A stretch of DNA of 64,000 nucleotides from Scybalousia_A sp963540815 (GCA_963540815.1 CAUTQY010000002.1:104917-168916); one strand, 5' to 3'; shown: positions 25,319 through 35,474, numbered from the stretch's first letter. The notes: generated by a model not told the origin, from the sequence alone. Program-made: numbers and translations.

Positions 25319-26461
25319 ATGAACTTTCTTATTGTACACAACGAATATAGTCAACGGGGGGGGGAAGAATCAGTGGTAGAACTACAAAAACACCTTTTGG
25401 AGCAAAAAGGTCACACAGTAACGCTATATACCCGCAATTATAATGAAATGCAAAGCAATGCTCGGGGCAAAATTCTTAGTATTTTCACTTCCGTATATAA
25501 TCCCAAAAGTATCAAAGATATAAAAAACATAGTCACAACTCACAAAATAGAGATTGCAATAATACATAACGTATACTCCATTATTTCTCCTGCCATTATT
25601 CCGGTGTTGAAAAAAAATAATGTCAAAGTTTGGCAAATAGTACACAATTACAGACTTTTTTGTCCGATAGGTATTTTCTTTAACAAAGGAAAGATTTGCG
25701 AGAAATGCCTATTAAAAACAAGAGAATTACATTGCGTCATAGATAATTGTTTGAATAACAAAGTACGGAGTTTTGCCTTTGCTCTGAAATTTTTTGTAAT
25801 CAGAAAGTTGAATTATTATAAGAGTGCGGATAGATTTTACTTTCTGTCTCATTTTCAAAAAAATAAATTTATTCAAAACGGTATTCCCAAAAACAAAGCC
25901 TTTTATTTGCCAAATACTTTTGTACCGATAAACAATGCTTATATACAAGAAGATACTACAAAGAAAATACACATAGGTTTTGTAGGCAGATTGACAAAAG
26001 AAAAAGGATTTTTTGATTTTGCGGATTTGGCAAAACAAATGCCAAATTATAATTTCGTTGTTGCGGGAAGTGTGACTCAAGAGATTAAACAAATGACCTT
26101 GCCAAAGAATATAACCTTTGAAGGTTTTTTGAACAAAGAAGGTATGCAAGATTTTTATAATAAGTGTAGGGTAATTATGTTTTTGAGTACTTGGTACGAA
26201 GGGTTCCCTATGGTTTTGATAGAAAGTTTGTTTTATAAAACACCCCTTATTGTAAACAATCTGTCGGTCATGGCCGAAGTAGTCCAAGATAATCAAACAG
26301 GTTTTGTGTTAAACAACAAAGACAAAGAAATTATTAAACAAAAAATAGACTCTTTGTTTGACAATACGGAAGTATATCAAAAGATGAGAGAAAATTGCGG
26401 CGTGCAGTTCTTTGAAAAATACTCTTCCGATAAGTATTATCAAAGATTATTACAAGAATAG
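25319..26461 (+). CDS. Glycosyltransferase, GT4 (GT-B) family
   Basis: Encodes 380 residues. The N-terminal Rossmann part starts MNFLIVHNEYSQRGGEESVV, a common opening of GT4 enzymes. The C-terminal nucleotide-sugar part contains IGFVGRLTKEKGF and the E-x7-E-like motif EGFPMVLIE. Four cysteines (CEKC, HCVIDNC) in the middle are a feature of one GT4 subgroup and may bind a metal. It would add a sugar to a lipid-linked or surface glycan in the cytoplasm; donor and acceptor are unknown. The frame is open upstream to 25286, but the ATG at 25319 fits the family and follows the promoter. It converges on cutC with 5 bases between. Confidence 0.85.
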   Translation: MNFLIVHNEYSQRGGEESVVELQKHLLEQKGHTVTLYTRNYNEMQSNARGKILSIFTSVYNPKSIKDIKNIVTTHKIEIAIIHNVYSIISPAIIPVLKKNNVKVWQIVHNYRLFCPIGIFFNKGKICEKCLLKTRELHCVIDNCLNNKVRSFAFALKFFVIRKLNYYKSADRFYFLSHFQKNKFIQNGIPKNKAFYLPNTFVPINNAYIQEDTTKKIHIGFVGRLTKEKGFFDFADLAKQMPNYNFVVAGSVTQEIKQMTLPKNITFEGFLNKEGMQDFYNKCRVIMFLSTWYEGFPMVLIESLFYKTPLIVNNLSVMAEVVQDNQTGFVLNNKDKEIIKQKIDSLFDNTEVYQKMRENCGVQFFEKYSSDKYYQRLLQE

Positions 26462-26466
26462 TTTTT

Positions 26467-27225
26467 TTATTTGCTTTCGGGTAAATTATCCAGTATGTTT
26501 CTTACTCTTTTTACCTCTTTTATATTGGTTGCAGTCAAAGAATATTCATCCAAATATTCATTTCCCATGCTTACGTTAGGCTGGCGAAATATCATATTGC
26601 TTTTCTTAACTTGTTTGGCGGAAAGATGAAAATTGTTTATGCCCGTCCTTTGCCATATTTCTTTTACATTTTGGGAGTTCAGCCCGCTTGCAGCCATTAT
26701 CTCTATTTGTTTGCCATATTCTTTTTGAATTTTTGCCATGTTATCCAAACCCTCAATTGCCGTATTTTTTTGACCGGAGGTTAGTATTCTTTTGCATTTG
26801 CAGTCTATAATATCTTTTACGGCCTTGTTGTAATCGTCTGTCATATCCACTGCCCTGTGAAAACAAACCTCCAAAGGTTGCGCCAAATCTACCAACTCCC
26901 GTGTTCTCCGTTTGTCTATACTCCCATCGGGCAACAATAAACCGAAAACCACACCTTTTACTCCTATTTTTCTGCACAACAAAATATTTTCTTTCATAAG
27001 AGCGTATTCCGTATCGGTATAAAGAAAATCTCCGCCTCGGGGTCTTATCATTACCATAACCTCTATGCTCAGTTTCTCTTTGGCATAAACTATTGTTGCG
27101 TAGTCCGGAGTAGTTCCTCCTTCTATCAAGTTGGCGCAAAGTTCCACTCTATTTGCTCCGCCTTTTTGAGCCGTAAAACAAGAATCCAAAGAACCTGTAC
27201 ATATTTCAAGGTATTTTTTTTGCAT
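26467..27225 (-). CDS. cutC: CutC family protein (copper homeostasis)
   Basis: Encodes 252 residues of a TIM-barrel protein. Diagnostic stretches are LEICTGSLDSCFTAQKGGANRVELCANLIEGG at the N-terminus, MIRPRGGDFLYT, and FHRAVDM. CutC was linked to copper tolerance in Escherichia coli and binds copper in some bacteria, though its biochemical role is unsettled. I chose the ATG at 27225; an open frame runs back to 27342 without family likeness and into the ansA promoter. Confidence 0.9.
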   Translation of the reverse strand: MQKKYLEICTGSLDSCFTAQKGGANRVELCANLIEGGTTPDYATIVYAKEKLSIEVMVMIRPRGGDFLYTDTEYALMKENILLCRKIGVKGVVFGLLLPDGSIDKRRTRELVDLAQPLEVCFHRAVDMTDDYNKAVKDIIDCKCKRILTSGQKNTAIEGLDNMAKIQKEYGKQIEIMAASGLNSQNVKEIWQRTGINNFHLSAKQVKKSNMIFRQPNVSMGNEYLDEYSLTATNIKEVKRVRNILDNLPESK

Positions 27226-27306
27226 AAGATAATGATTTATTTTGTCGTTAATAAATAAACGTTTCCCCCTCTCGTTTAGTACATTCTGCGTAAAGGAGTG
27301 TTTTTT

Positions 27307-27339
27307 TTTGTTTAGACAAAAAAAAAGTGAGTAAATTTG
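27307..27339 (+). promoter_or_regulatory. Promoter of ansA
   Basis: TTTG at 27307-27310 and TAAATTTG at 27332-27339, 21 bases apart; 35 bases ahead of the ATG. Confidence 0.7.
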
Positions 27340-27374
27340 CAAAACAATAGACTTGATGAGTAGGTAAAAGTAAA

Positions 27375-28385
27375 ATGAAAAACATACTTTTGATTTACAC
27401 CGGAGGTACGATAGGAATGGTAAAAGATGACAAAACCGGTGCTTTGCGTCCTTTTGATATGCAAAAAATATATGAGGTCCTTCCTATTTTGCGCAAGTTG
27501 GATTGCGACATAGATACTTTTCAATTTGACCCTATTATAGACTCTTCGGACATGAATGCAGAGCTGTGGCTCAAACTCTCTTATTTTATAAAACAAAAAT
27601 ACGACAAATATGACGGTTTTGTTATTCTGCATGGCACCGATACCATGTCTTATACTGCATCGGCTCTAAGTTTTTTGTTGGAAAATCTTGCCAAACCCAT
27701 AATTATAACAGGTTCTCAACTGCCTTTGGGAATGATACGCACAGACGGAAGAGACAATATTATTTCCTCCATAGAAATAGCGGCAAATAATGAGGTAGAA
27801 ATACCGGAGGTTTGTATATTTTTTGACAACAAACTATTTAGAGGAAATAGAACTACAAAGATAAATGCCGAATATTTTGAAGCCTTCTATTCCGGCAATT
27901 TACCCTCTTTGGCAAAAGTAGGTATTAACATTTCTTATAAAAAACACATCATTTTACCCAAAACTTCCTTACCGTTAAAGGTATATGACAAACTTTGCAA
28001 AAATATAGTTATTGCAAAAATACATCCTGCCATTAGCAAAGAATACTTTGAGGCAATAGCAAATATAAACGATTTGCAAGGTATGATATTGGAAACATAC
28101 GGTTCGGGAAATGCTCCGACAAACAAAGATTTTCTTTTATCCGTAGAGAGAATAATAAACAAGGGGGTAAGGGTAATGAATGTTACTCAATGCAAAGCGG
28201 GAAAGGTAGAAATGGGACACTATGAGGCGAGTTATACCCTTGGACAAATGGGAGTAATAAGCGGAAAGGATATGACTACGGAGGCGGCTCTGACAAAAAT
28301 GATGTTTGTTTTGGAAAATTTTTCAGACGAGAATAAACAAAAACTTCTTTTGGAGACCTCTCTCAGAGGAGAAATAAGTATTTGA
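27375..28385 (+). CDS. ansA: L-asparaginase, type I (cytoplasmic)
   Basis: Hydrolyses asparagine to aspartate and ammonia. The two catalytic threonine motifs are YTGGTIGM (Thr12) and HGTDTM (residues 86-91). No signal peptide is present, and 336 residues match the cytoplasmic AnsA type rather than the periplasmic type II. It has its own promoter and is followed by a heptose kinase gene 46 bases later, with which it may be co-transcribed. Confidence 0.92.
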   Translation: MKNILLIYTGGTIGMVKDDKTGALRPFDMQKIYEVLPILRKLDCDIDTFQFDPIIDSSDMNAELWLKLSYFIKQKYDKYDGFVILHGTDTMSYTASALSFLLENLAKPIIITGSQLPLGMIRTDGRDNIISSIEIAANNEVEIPEVCIFFDNKLFRGNRTTKINAEYFEAFYSGNLPSLAKVGINISYKKHIILPKTSLPLKVYDKLCKNIVIAKIHPAISKEYFEAIANINDLQGMILETYGSGNAPTNKDFLLSVERIINKGVRVMNVTQCKAGKVEMGHYEASYTLGQMGVISGKDMTTEAALTKMMFVLENFSDENKQKLLLETSLRGEISI

Positions 28386-28431
28386 TAATTCTACAATATT
28401 TTTTTCCACAACCAATAAACAGGTAACAAGT

Positions 28432-29424
28432 ATGAACTATAAGGAGATTTTTCGTAAGTTTTGCAATTTGAATGTTTTAATTATAGGTGACGTTATGGTA
28501 GATTCTTATCAATGGGGCAAAGTTGAAAGAATTTCTCCCGAGGCGCCGGTTCCTATTTGTTGCGTAAATAAGGTAGAAAATAGAGTGGGAGGCGCAGGCA
28601 ATGTAGCCTTGAATGTCAAAGCCTTAGGGGCAAATCCTATTCTCTGCTCTGTTGTGGGTAAGGACAATAGCGGACAAATCCTTTTGGATTTGATGCAAAA
28701 AGAAAAAATGACAACGGATAACATAATAAAAAGCGAATACAGACCGACTACAATAAAAACTCGTATCATAGGTAACAATGCTCAAATGCTCAGAGTGGAT
28801 AACGAAAATACAGACTATCTCAACACGGAGGAAGAAAAACTATTGATAGAAAAAATTATATCCTTGCTTGATAATCAAAAGGTAGATGTAGTGATTTTTC
28901 AGGACTACGACAAGGGCGTAATTACCCCTAATCTTATACAAAAAACCACACAAAAGGCAAAAGAAAAAAATATTCCTACTTGCGTAGACCCAAAACATAG
29001 AAATTTTTCCTTATATAAGAATGTAACACTTTTCAAACCTAACTTAAAAGAGTTAAAAGAGGGCTTGAAAATAGAGTTTGCTCTTCCTTCCAAAGACAAT
29101 CTCATTGATGCCGCTTTGCTTTTGCACGGCAAACAAAGAATGGAGAAAATATTTATCACTCTAAGCGAAAACGGAGTGTTTTTTGCCGATTACGCCAAGA
29201 AAAAAGCGGAAATAATACACCTATCTGCAAATGTAAGAAATATAGCAGACGTCTCCGGTGCGGGAGATACCGTAATAAGCGTGGCAAGTCTCTGTTTGGC
29301 TCTGGGTTTAACCGGTGAGGAGATAGCAAAAATAAGTAATCTTGCCGGCGGTTTGGTTTGCGAATATGTGGGAGTCGTTCCTATAGAAAAAGAACGATTG
29401 TACAAAGAATTGCTATCTCTGTAA
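28432..29424 (+). CDS. rfaE1: D-glycero-beta-D-manno-heptose-7-phosphate kinase
   Basis: Phosphorylates heptose 7-phosphate at C1 on the way to ADP-heptose for lipopolysaccharide core. It is a PfkB-family kinase of 330 residues. The N-terminal signature VDSYQWGKVERISPEAPVP and GGAGNVALN are those of RfaE/HldE. The ATP-site motif DVSGAGDT is at residues 273-280, with Asp279 as catalytic base. The adenylyltransferase half found in bifunctional HldE is absent, so a separate rfaE2 is expected elsewhere. alaS follows after 63 bases. Confidence 0.9.
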   Translation: MNYKEIFRKFCNLNVLIIGDVMVDSYQWGKVERISPEAPVPICCVNKVENRVGGAGNVALNVKALGANPILCSVVGKDNSGQILLDLMQKEKMTTDNIIKSEYRPTTIKTRIIGNNAQMLRVDNENTDYLNTEEEKLLIEKIISLLDNQKVDVVIFQDYDKGVITPNLIQKTTQKAKEKNIPTCVDPKHRNFSLYKNVTLFKPNLKELKEGLKIEFALPSKDNLIDAALLLHGKQRMEKIFITLSENGVFFADYAKKKAEIIHLSANVRNIADVSGAGDTVISVASLCLALGLTGEEIAKISNLAGGLVCEYVGVVPIEKERLYKELLSL

Positions 29425-29487
29425 AAGCAATTGATGTGTATTAATAAGTATTAAAGACGATTTAAAAAGTAGAAACTAAGGAATAAT

Positions 29488-32100
29488 ATGAGGACAGCTA
29501 ACGAAATACGAAAAACTTTTATAGATTTTTTTGCAAGCAAAGGGCATACGATTGTTCCCTCTGCCTCCATGATAGTAAAAGACGACCCTACTCTTTTGTT
29601 CACAAACGCCGGAATGAATCAATTTAAGGATATTTTTCTTGGCAATGTTCAAAAACCCTACAAACGAGCAGCAGATAGCCAAAAATGCCTTAGAGTAAGC
29701 GGGAAACACAACGATTTGGAGGAGGTCGGACGCGACACCTACCATCATACTATGTTTGAGATGTTGGGCAATTGGTCTTTCGGAGACTATTTCAAAAAAG
29801 AGGCCATTGCTTATGCTTGGGAATTGCTTACCAAAGTGTATGGTATAAAGGAGGAAAATCTTTATGTAACCTATTTTGGAGGAGATGAAAAGGAAAATCT
29901 GCCGGCAGATAATGAAGCCTTAGAGTATTGGAAAACATGGGTAAAGACCGACCATATTTTACCGGGAAACAAACACGACAATTTTTGGGAAATGGGAGAG
30001 ACGGGACCTTGTGGTGCATGCTCGGAAATACACATAGATTTGAGAGAAGAGGAGGATAAACAAAAAATAAGCGGTGCAAAACTTGTAAACAAAGACAACC
30101 CTCTTGTAATAGAAATTTGGAATCTCGTCTTTATGGAAAACAACAGACTGGCTAATGGAAAGTTGATTCCTTTGAAAGAAAAAAACATAGACACGGGCAT
30201 GGGCTTTGAAAGGTTGTGTATGGTTTTGCAAAACAAAAAATCAAATTACGATACTGATATTTTTCAGCCTCTTATACAAGAAATAGTAAAAAAATGCAAA
30301 ACTCCGTACGGGCAAGAAGCAAAAAAAGATATTGCTATGCGTGTAATTGCAGACCACTTGCGTGCGGTGTCTTTTGCCATTGCCGATGGTTTATTGCCTT
30401 CCAACGCAAAGGCAGGTTATGTTATTAGAAGAATACTAAGACGTGCCATAAGGTACGGGTATACTTTTCTCTCGTTTAATCAACCTTTTATTTTCGAACT
30501 AACAGATACGCTGGTTGCCCAAATGGGAGAGCAATATCAAGAGTTGATAAAGGGTAAGGATTTGATAAAGAAGGTAATAAAAGAAGAGGAAAATGCTTTT
30601 TTGAAAACTCTTGCCAATGGAATTGTTAAATTTGACAAATACATTGAGGAACATACACAAGGATTGATTAGCGGAGACTTTGCTTTTGAATTATTTGATA
30701 CTTACGGTTTTCCGGTGGATTTAACGGAACTTATGGCCAAGGAAAAAGACAGAGCGGTGGATATGCAAGCCTTCGAAGAAAATATAGAAAAACAAAAAGA
30801 AAGAAGTAGGAACGCGGCAAAAGTGGTATCGGAGGACTGGACAGAAATAATATCTAACTTTAAAGAGGTAGAATTTGATGGATATGATGTATTGGCAGAG
30901 GAAGTTAAAATAGTAAAATACAGACACATAGAGACCAAAGGACAATCTTTGTATCAAGTGGTTTTGGACCGCACTCCTTTCTATGCGGAAATGGGCGGAC
31001 AAGTCGGAGACAGCGGTTGGTTGGAAAGCAAAGAGGGAAAAATTTCCATAGTAGATACAAAAAAAGAAAACAACCTTATTATACATATTACCAAGGATTT
31101 ACCCAAAAATCCGGAGACTGTGTTTGTTGCCCGCGTTGATGCAAAAAGAAGGGAAAACATAGAACGCAACCATACCGCTACTCACTTATTACATTTTGCT
31201 TTAAGAAAAGTTTTGGGCACGCATGTTGAACAAAAAGGCTCCTATGTAGACAACAAACGTTTAAGATTTGATTTTTCTCATCCTTCCAAACTGTCTTTTG
31301 AAGAAATAAAACAAACGGAACAACGGGTTAATCAAATGATTAGAGAGGATTTAAGGGCTGAGGATTATAGAAACATATCCTTGCAAGAGGCAAGGCAAAT
31401 GGGAGCAATGGCTTTATTCGGAGAAAAATACGGAGATAAGGTAAGAGTAATACGTTTTGGTGAAAGTATTGAATTATGCGGAGGTGCTCACATAAAAAGT
31501 ACCGGAAAAATAGGTATGTTTAAAATTATCGGAGAAGTTGCCATTGCGGCAGGTATACGTAGAATAGAGGCTATAACTGGCGAGGAGTTTGAAAATTATC
31601 TGTATATTTTGGAAGAGAACTTACACAAAATAAAATCTTTCTTTGAATCTTCTCCGGATTTGATTCTTTCCGTCAAAAAAACAATAGAAGAAAATAATAC
31701 GTTAAAAAAACAAGTTGAAGATTTTACCAAGCAGGCTCTTGCGAGTTTTTACAACAAAATAAAAGAAGAAACGAAAAAAATAAACGGTATGGATTATATT
31801 GAAGCCATTTGTTCTTTGGATGCCAACAATATGAAGGATTTGGCTTATAGGTTTAGAGGGGAGTTTTCAAACTTTTGCTTTGTCGGAGCAAGCGAGCAGA
31901 ACGACAAAGTAATGCTAACGCTTATGTTTTCCGATTCTTTGGTTGATAAGGGTTTGGATGCTGGCAAAATTGTACGAGAAGCTGCCAAATATATAAAAGG
32001 AGGCGGTGGCGGACAAAAATTCTATGCTACAGCAGGGGGTAAAGATAAGGATGGAATAGCCAAAGCAATACAATACATTAAAGAACAGATACAAAAATAA
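29488..32100 (+). CDS. alaS: Alanyl-tRNA synthetase
   Basis: Charges tRNA-Ala. The class II catalytic domain opens with TANEIRKTFIDFFASKGHTIV and FTNAGMNQFKDIFLG. The editing domain has the zinc/editing motifs HTATHLLH and, later, ELCGGAHIKSTG. The C-terminal DHHA1-type domain ends in GGGGGQKFYATAGGKD. The length of 870 residues is normal. Its stop codon is at the foot of a 52-bp perfect palindrome shared with rnr. Confidence 0.97.
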   Translation: MRTANEIRKTFIDFFASKGHTIVPSASMIVKDDPTLLFTNAGMNQFKDIFLGNVQKPYKRAADSQKCLRVSGKHNDLEEVGRDTYHHTMFEMLGNWSFGDYFKKEAIAYAWELLTKVYGIKEENLYVTYFGGDEKENLPADNEALEYWKTWVKTDHILPGNKHDNFWEMGETGPCGACSEIHIDLREEEDKQKISGAKLVNKDNPLVIEIWNLVFMENNRLANGKLIPLKEKNIDTGMGFERLCMVLQNKKSNYDTDIFQPLIQEIVKKCKTPYGQEAKKDIAMRVIADHLRAVSFAIADGLLPSNAKAGYVIRRILRRAIRYGYTFLSFNQPFIFELTDTLVAQMGEQYQELIKGKDLIKKVIKEEENAFLKTLANGIVKFDKYIEEHTQGLISGDFAFELFDTYGFPVDLTELMAKEKDRAVDMQAFEENIEKQKERSRNAAKVVSEDWTEIISNFKEVEFDGYDVLAEEVKIVKYRHIETKGQSLYQVVLDRTPFYAEMGGQVGDSGWLESKEGKISIVDTKKENNLIIHITKDLPKNPETVFVARVDAKRRENIERNHTATHLLHFALRKVLGTHVEQKGSYVDNKRLRFDFSHPSKLSFEEIKQTEQRVNQMIREDLRAEDYRNISLQEARQMGAMALFGEKYGDKVRVIRFGESIELCGGAHIKSTGKIGMFKIIGEVAIAAGIRRIEAITGEEFENYLYILEENLHKIKSFFESSPDLILSVKKTIEENNTLKKQVEDFTKQALASFYNKIKEETKKINGMDYIEAICSLDANNMKDLAYRFRGEFSNFCFVGASEQNDKVMLTLMFSDSLVDKGLDAGKIVREAAKYIKGGGGGQKFYATAGGKDKDGIAKAIQYIKEQIQK

Positions 32101-32101
32101 A

Positions 32102-32153
32102 ATTTAACGAGAAAAAAGCACCGCTTATAAGCGGTGCTTTTTTCTCGTTAAAT
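32102..32153. terminator. Shared bidirectional terminator of alaS and rnr (perfect 26-bp palindrome)
   Basis: The two 26-base halves (32102-32127 and 32128-32153) are exact reverse complements with no spacer. The flanking A and T tracts give a T run on either strand. It starts one base after the alaS stop. The last eight or nine codons and the stop of rnr lie inside it, so the hairpin is partly coding. Confidence 0.92.
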
Positions 32154-34092
32154 CATTTACTTCATTATCTATAAGTACAAAATCTATTTGCCTTTTATCC
32201 AAATCCACTTTCGTTAATTGTACTCTTACTTTATCACCCAATCTATAAACTTTTTCTTTGTCTCTGCCTATGATACGATAATTTTCCTCGTCTACCATAT
32301 AGAAATCGTCTTTCATAGAGGTTATTCTTACCATACCTTCGCACTTATCCTCTAAGGTTGTGACATATATACCCCAACGACTCACCCCTGATATTTCTCC
32401 GTCAAATTTTTCACCTATTTTATTCAATAAAAATTCCGCTTGTTTGAATTTTACACTTTCTCTTTCTGCTTCGGCGGCATGTTTTTCCATATCGGAACAA
32501 TGTTTGCAATACTCTTCGTATTCCGTTTTATCAACAGATGTCCCATTATTGAGATACAAAGTAAGCAACCTATGTACCATCATATCCGGGTAACGTCTTA
32601 TAGGTGAGGTAAAATGAGTATAATATTTGAAAGACAAACCGTAATGACCTATATTGTCGCAAGAATACACGGCCTTGCTCATAGTTCTTAGAGCAATAGA
32701 GGCAAACATACTCTCAAAACCGCTCCCTTTAACTTCATTCAGTACGCTATTATAAGAGCGAGTAAGAGTTGTACGACTTTTGTTGTCTATTAGATATCCG
32801 AACTTGGAGGCAAATGTTTTAAAGGCTTCCACTTTTTCACCGTTGGGTTCGTCATGTACACGGTACACAAAGGTCTTTGCATCCTTTCTGTTTTTTACCT
32901 TACCTATTTGTTCTGCCACTGTACGATTCGCCAAAAGCATCCATTCCTCTACCAACCAATTAGCCTCTTTGCTTATTTTCAGATGTATTCCTATAGGTTT
33001 TTTGTTTTCATCCAAATCAAAAACATACTCGGGACTTTCGAAATTTATTGCACCTTTTTTTATTCTCTCCTTTCTAAAATGTTGTGCTATTTTCCACAAA
33101 GGCAACAAATACTCGGACATCTCTCCCTCGCCCGTTTCTATAACTTGTTGCACTTGCTCGTATCTAAATCTCTTATTGGAGTTTATAATTGTCCTTCCTA
33201 TCCAATGATTTATTATTTCCTTCTTCTTATTGATTTCAAACACAACACTGTAACACAAAGAATCCTCGTCTTGTCTTAATGAACAAAGTTCGTTGGACAA
33301 TCTTTCGGGTAGCATAGGTATGGTCCTATCTACAAGATAAATGGAAGTAGCTCGTTTATACGCTTCTTTGTCTATAATACTATTCGGTTTTACAAAATAT
33401 GTAACATCGGCAATGTGTACTCCTACCTCATAATTTCCATTATTCAACTGTTTGATAGACAAAGCATCATCAAAATCCTTTGCATCCTTTGGGTCTATTG
33501 TAAAAGTCGTTGTTTGTCTGAAATCTTTTCTGTGCAGAAGCTCTTCTTTAACATTGAAAGTTATTTTTTTTACCTGTTGCAAAACCTCTTTTGGAAAATC
33601 AACAGAAAAATCATTATTAGCCAAAATACTTTCCATTTCTACCTCATTGTCTCCTTTTTTGCCCAAGACTTTTGTAATCTTTGCCCAAGGGATTTTGTAT
33701 TGCTTTGCGGAGTCCACAAGGGTTACTATTGCTTTATCGTTGTTGGTATAAGGAATATTGGGCTTGTCTATATAGAATTTTGTACCCAAACTATTGTCAT
33801 CCGGAATAAAGTAAGCAAAATTCTTATGTTTCTCCAAAATACCTGCAAATACCTCTTTTGCTCTTTTGATTATTTCTACAACTTGTCCTTGCTTTGCTCT
33901 GCTAATCCTACGAGGCAAAATATAAACCCTTACCTCATCTCTGTTTATTGCATTAAGGGAGTTGCTTTTTTTTATCCTCACAGGTTCTGAGCCATCGTTT
34001 GGTACAACAAAAATTTGTTTTGATTGTCTTATTTCTATTTTGCCTACAATATATGCGGTATTGCCTGTTCTCTTTCTCTGCTTTCTTCTCAT
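32125..34092 (-). CDS. rnr: Ribonuclease R
   Basis: A 3'-to-5' exoribonuclease that degrades structured RNA. The 655-residue sequence has N-terminal cold-shock-like OB domains and the RNB catalytic domain with TFTIDPKDAKDFDDALSI, which supplies the metal-binding aspartates. Next come YRVHDEPNGEKVEAF and HFTSPIRRYPDMMVHRLL, both hallmarks of the family, then an S1 domain (GEISGVSRWGIYVTT). It is at the short end for RNase R because the usual long basic tail is nearly absent: the protein ends LTRKKHRL, encoded within the terminator palindrome. Confidence 0.94.
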   Translation of the reverse strand: MRRKQRKRTGNTAYIVGKIEIRQSKQIFVVPNDGSEPVRIKKSNSLNAINRDEVRVYILPRRISRAKQGQVVEIIKRAKEVFAGILEKHKNFAYFIPDDNSLGTKFYIDKPNIPYTNNDKAIVTLVDSAKQYKIPWAKITKVLGKKGDNEVEMESILANNDFSVDFPKEVLQQVKKITFNVKEELLHRKDFRQTTTFTIDPKDAKDFDDALSIKQLNNGNYEVGVHIADVTYFVKPNSIIDKEAYKRATSIYLVDRTIPMLPERLSNELCSLRQDEDSLCYSVVFEINKKKEIINHWIGRTIINSNKRFRYEQVQQVIETGEGEMSEYLLPLWKIAQHFRKERIKKGAINFESPEYVFDLDENKKPIGIHLKISKEANWLVEEWMLLANRTVAEQIGKVKNRKDAKTFVYRVHDEPNGEKVEAFKTFASKFGYLIDNKSRTTLTRSYNSVLNEVKGSGFESMFASIALRTMSKAVYSCDNIGHYGLSFKYYTHFTSPIRRYPDMMVHRLLTLYLNNGTSVDKTEYEEYCKHCSDMEKHAAEAERESVKFKQAEFLLNKIGEKFDGEISGVSRWGIYVTTLEDKCEGMVRITSMKDDFYMVDEENYRIIGRDKEKVYRLGDKVRVQLTKVDLDKRQIDFVLIDNEVNDLTRKKHRL

Positions 34093-34151
34093 TTATTCCA
34101 ATAGTTTTAGGTTATAAACGATAACAAATTATTTCTTATTATATGATAAAA

Positions 34152-34192
34152 AATATTGCAAACAAATTAAATGTAAACTTGTTTGCAATATT
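34152..34192 (-). terminator. Terminator of gapA
   Basis: A 14-bp inverted repeat (34152-34165 and 34179-34192) downstream of gapA on the minus strand, followed on that strand by a T-rich tract. Confidence 0.8.
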
Positions 34193-34211
34193 AATGTTTT
34201 ATAATATGTTA

Positions 34212-35219
34212 TTATAGAAGTGTCGCTAATTTTTCAGCCAAATCGCAAACGCGGTTTGAGTAGCCGTTTTCGTTATCGTACCAGGATACTACCTTAACAA
34301 AATTGCCATCCATAACCATGGTAAGCTTGGAATCAAATATGGAGGAATGTGTATTATCCACTATGTCTATTGATACAAGGTCCTCCTCGGAATATTCAAG
34401 TATTCCTCTCATTGACCCTTCGGCTGCATCTTTTATTGCGGCATTTACTTGCTCTTTGGTTACATTGCAATTCAGTTCAACGGTAAGGTCTACAACAGAA
34501 CCGTCCGGAGTAGGTACACGCATGGAAATACCGTCCAACTTGCCTGCCAACTCAGGTATAACCAAACCAACCGCTTTTGCCGCCCCGGTAGAAGTAGGAA
34601 TTATACTACATGCCGCCGCTCTTGCTCTTCTAAGGTCTTTGTGCGGTAGGTCCAATATTCTTTGGTCGTTGGTATAGGAGTGAATGGTATTCATTTGACC
34701 TCTTTTGATACCGAATTTATCATTCAAAACTTTTGCAACCGGAGCCAAACAATTTGTAGTACAAGAAGCATTGCTTACAAAAGTAATATCCTTTGTAAGA
34801 ACTTTGTCATTAACACCAAGAACGACCGTTGCATCTACGTCATCGGCTTTTGCGGCAGGTACTGTTAGAATAACTTTTTTTGCACCCGCCTTAACGTGCT
34901 TGGACATAAGCTCCCTTGTTTTGAACAAACCTGTGGATTCTATAACAATGTCTATACCAAGCTCTTTCCAAGGGAGATTTTCCGGGTCTCTTTCCGCATA
35001 AACTCTTATGCGTTTACCGTTTACAATAAGATATTCTCCATCGGAGCAAACCTCACCCTGAAACTTTCCATGAACAGAGTCATATTTTAGAAGGTGAGCC
35101 AAAGTTGCAGCGTCGGTAAGGTCGTTAATTGCCGCAACTTCAAGGTTTTGTTTTTTTTGTATATTTCTGAACGATACTCTACCTATACGTCCAAATCCGT
35201 TTATTGCTACTTTTGTCAT
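34212..35219 (-). CDS. gapA: Glyceraldehyde-3-phosphate dehydrogenase
   Basis: Oxidises glyceraldehyde 3-phosphate to 1,3-bisphosphoglycerate with NAD+. The N-terminus KVAINGFGRIGR is the NAD-binding motif, and AAINDLTD carries the acidic-end residues typical of NAD preference. The catalytic SNASCTTNC places the nucleophile at Cys153, and HSYTND supplies the histidine. The length is 335 residues from the ATG at 35219; the open frame continues upstream to 35261, across the promoter, without likeness. It is monocistronic, with its own -7 box and terminator. Confidence 0.96.
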   Translation of the reverse strand: MTKVAINGFGRIGRVSFRNIQKKQNLEVAAINDLTDAATLAHLLKYDSVHGKFQGEVCSDGEYLIVNGKRIRVYAERDPENLPWKELGIDIVIESTGLFKTRELMSKHVKAGAKKVILTVPAAKADDVDATVVLGVNDKVLTKDITFVSNASCTTNCLAPVAKVLNDKFGIKRGQMNTIHSYTNDQRILDLPHKDLRRARAAACSIIPTSTGAAKAVGLVIPELAGKLDGISMRVPTPDGSVVDLTVELNCNVTKEQVNAAIKDAAEGSMRGILEYSEEDLVSIDIVDNTHSSIFDSKLTMVMDGNFVKVVSWYDNENGYSNRVCDLAEKLATLL

Positions 35220-35258
35220 GATTTTATACATTTTTGTATTGTCAATACATATTTTATG

Positions 35259-35266
35259 CAAAATTA
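35259..35266 (-). promoter_or_regulatory. -7 box of gapA
   Basis: On the minus strand it reads TAATTTTG, about 39 bases upstream of the ATG at 35219. Confidence 0.6.
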
Positions 35267-35474
35267 GAAAGAAAATTCAAAACTTCAATTTATTTTATCA
35301 AAAAACTAATATGACACAACAATATATTAAACGTTAAACGTATCAAAGATAACCTTCCGTACAAAAAATATTTTTGAACGAATGGGGGTATTATTATGTA
35401 ACTTTTTTATTCGACAATTTGTTTCACTATAACTAAAAAGAGTAAATAATTTTGCCAAAGTGAAAAATAAATTG

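Noticed and set aside
24768..25354. Several overlapping open frames on the minus strand in the repeat region
   Set aside because: They follow the palindromic repeats, have low-complexity translations and overlap each other and the next gene's promoter.
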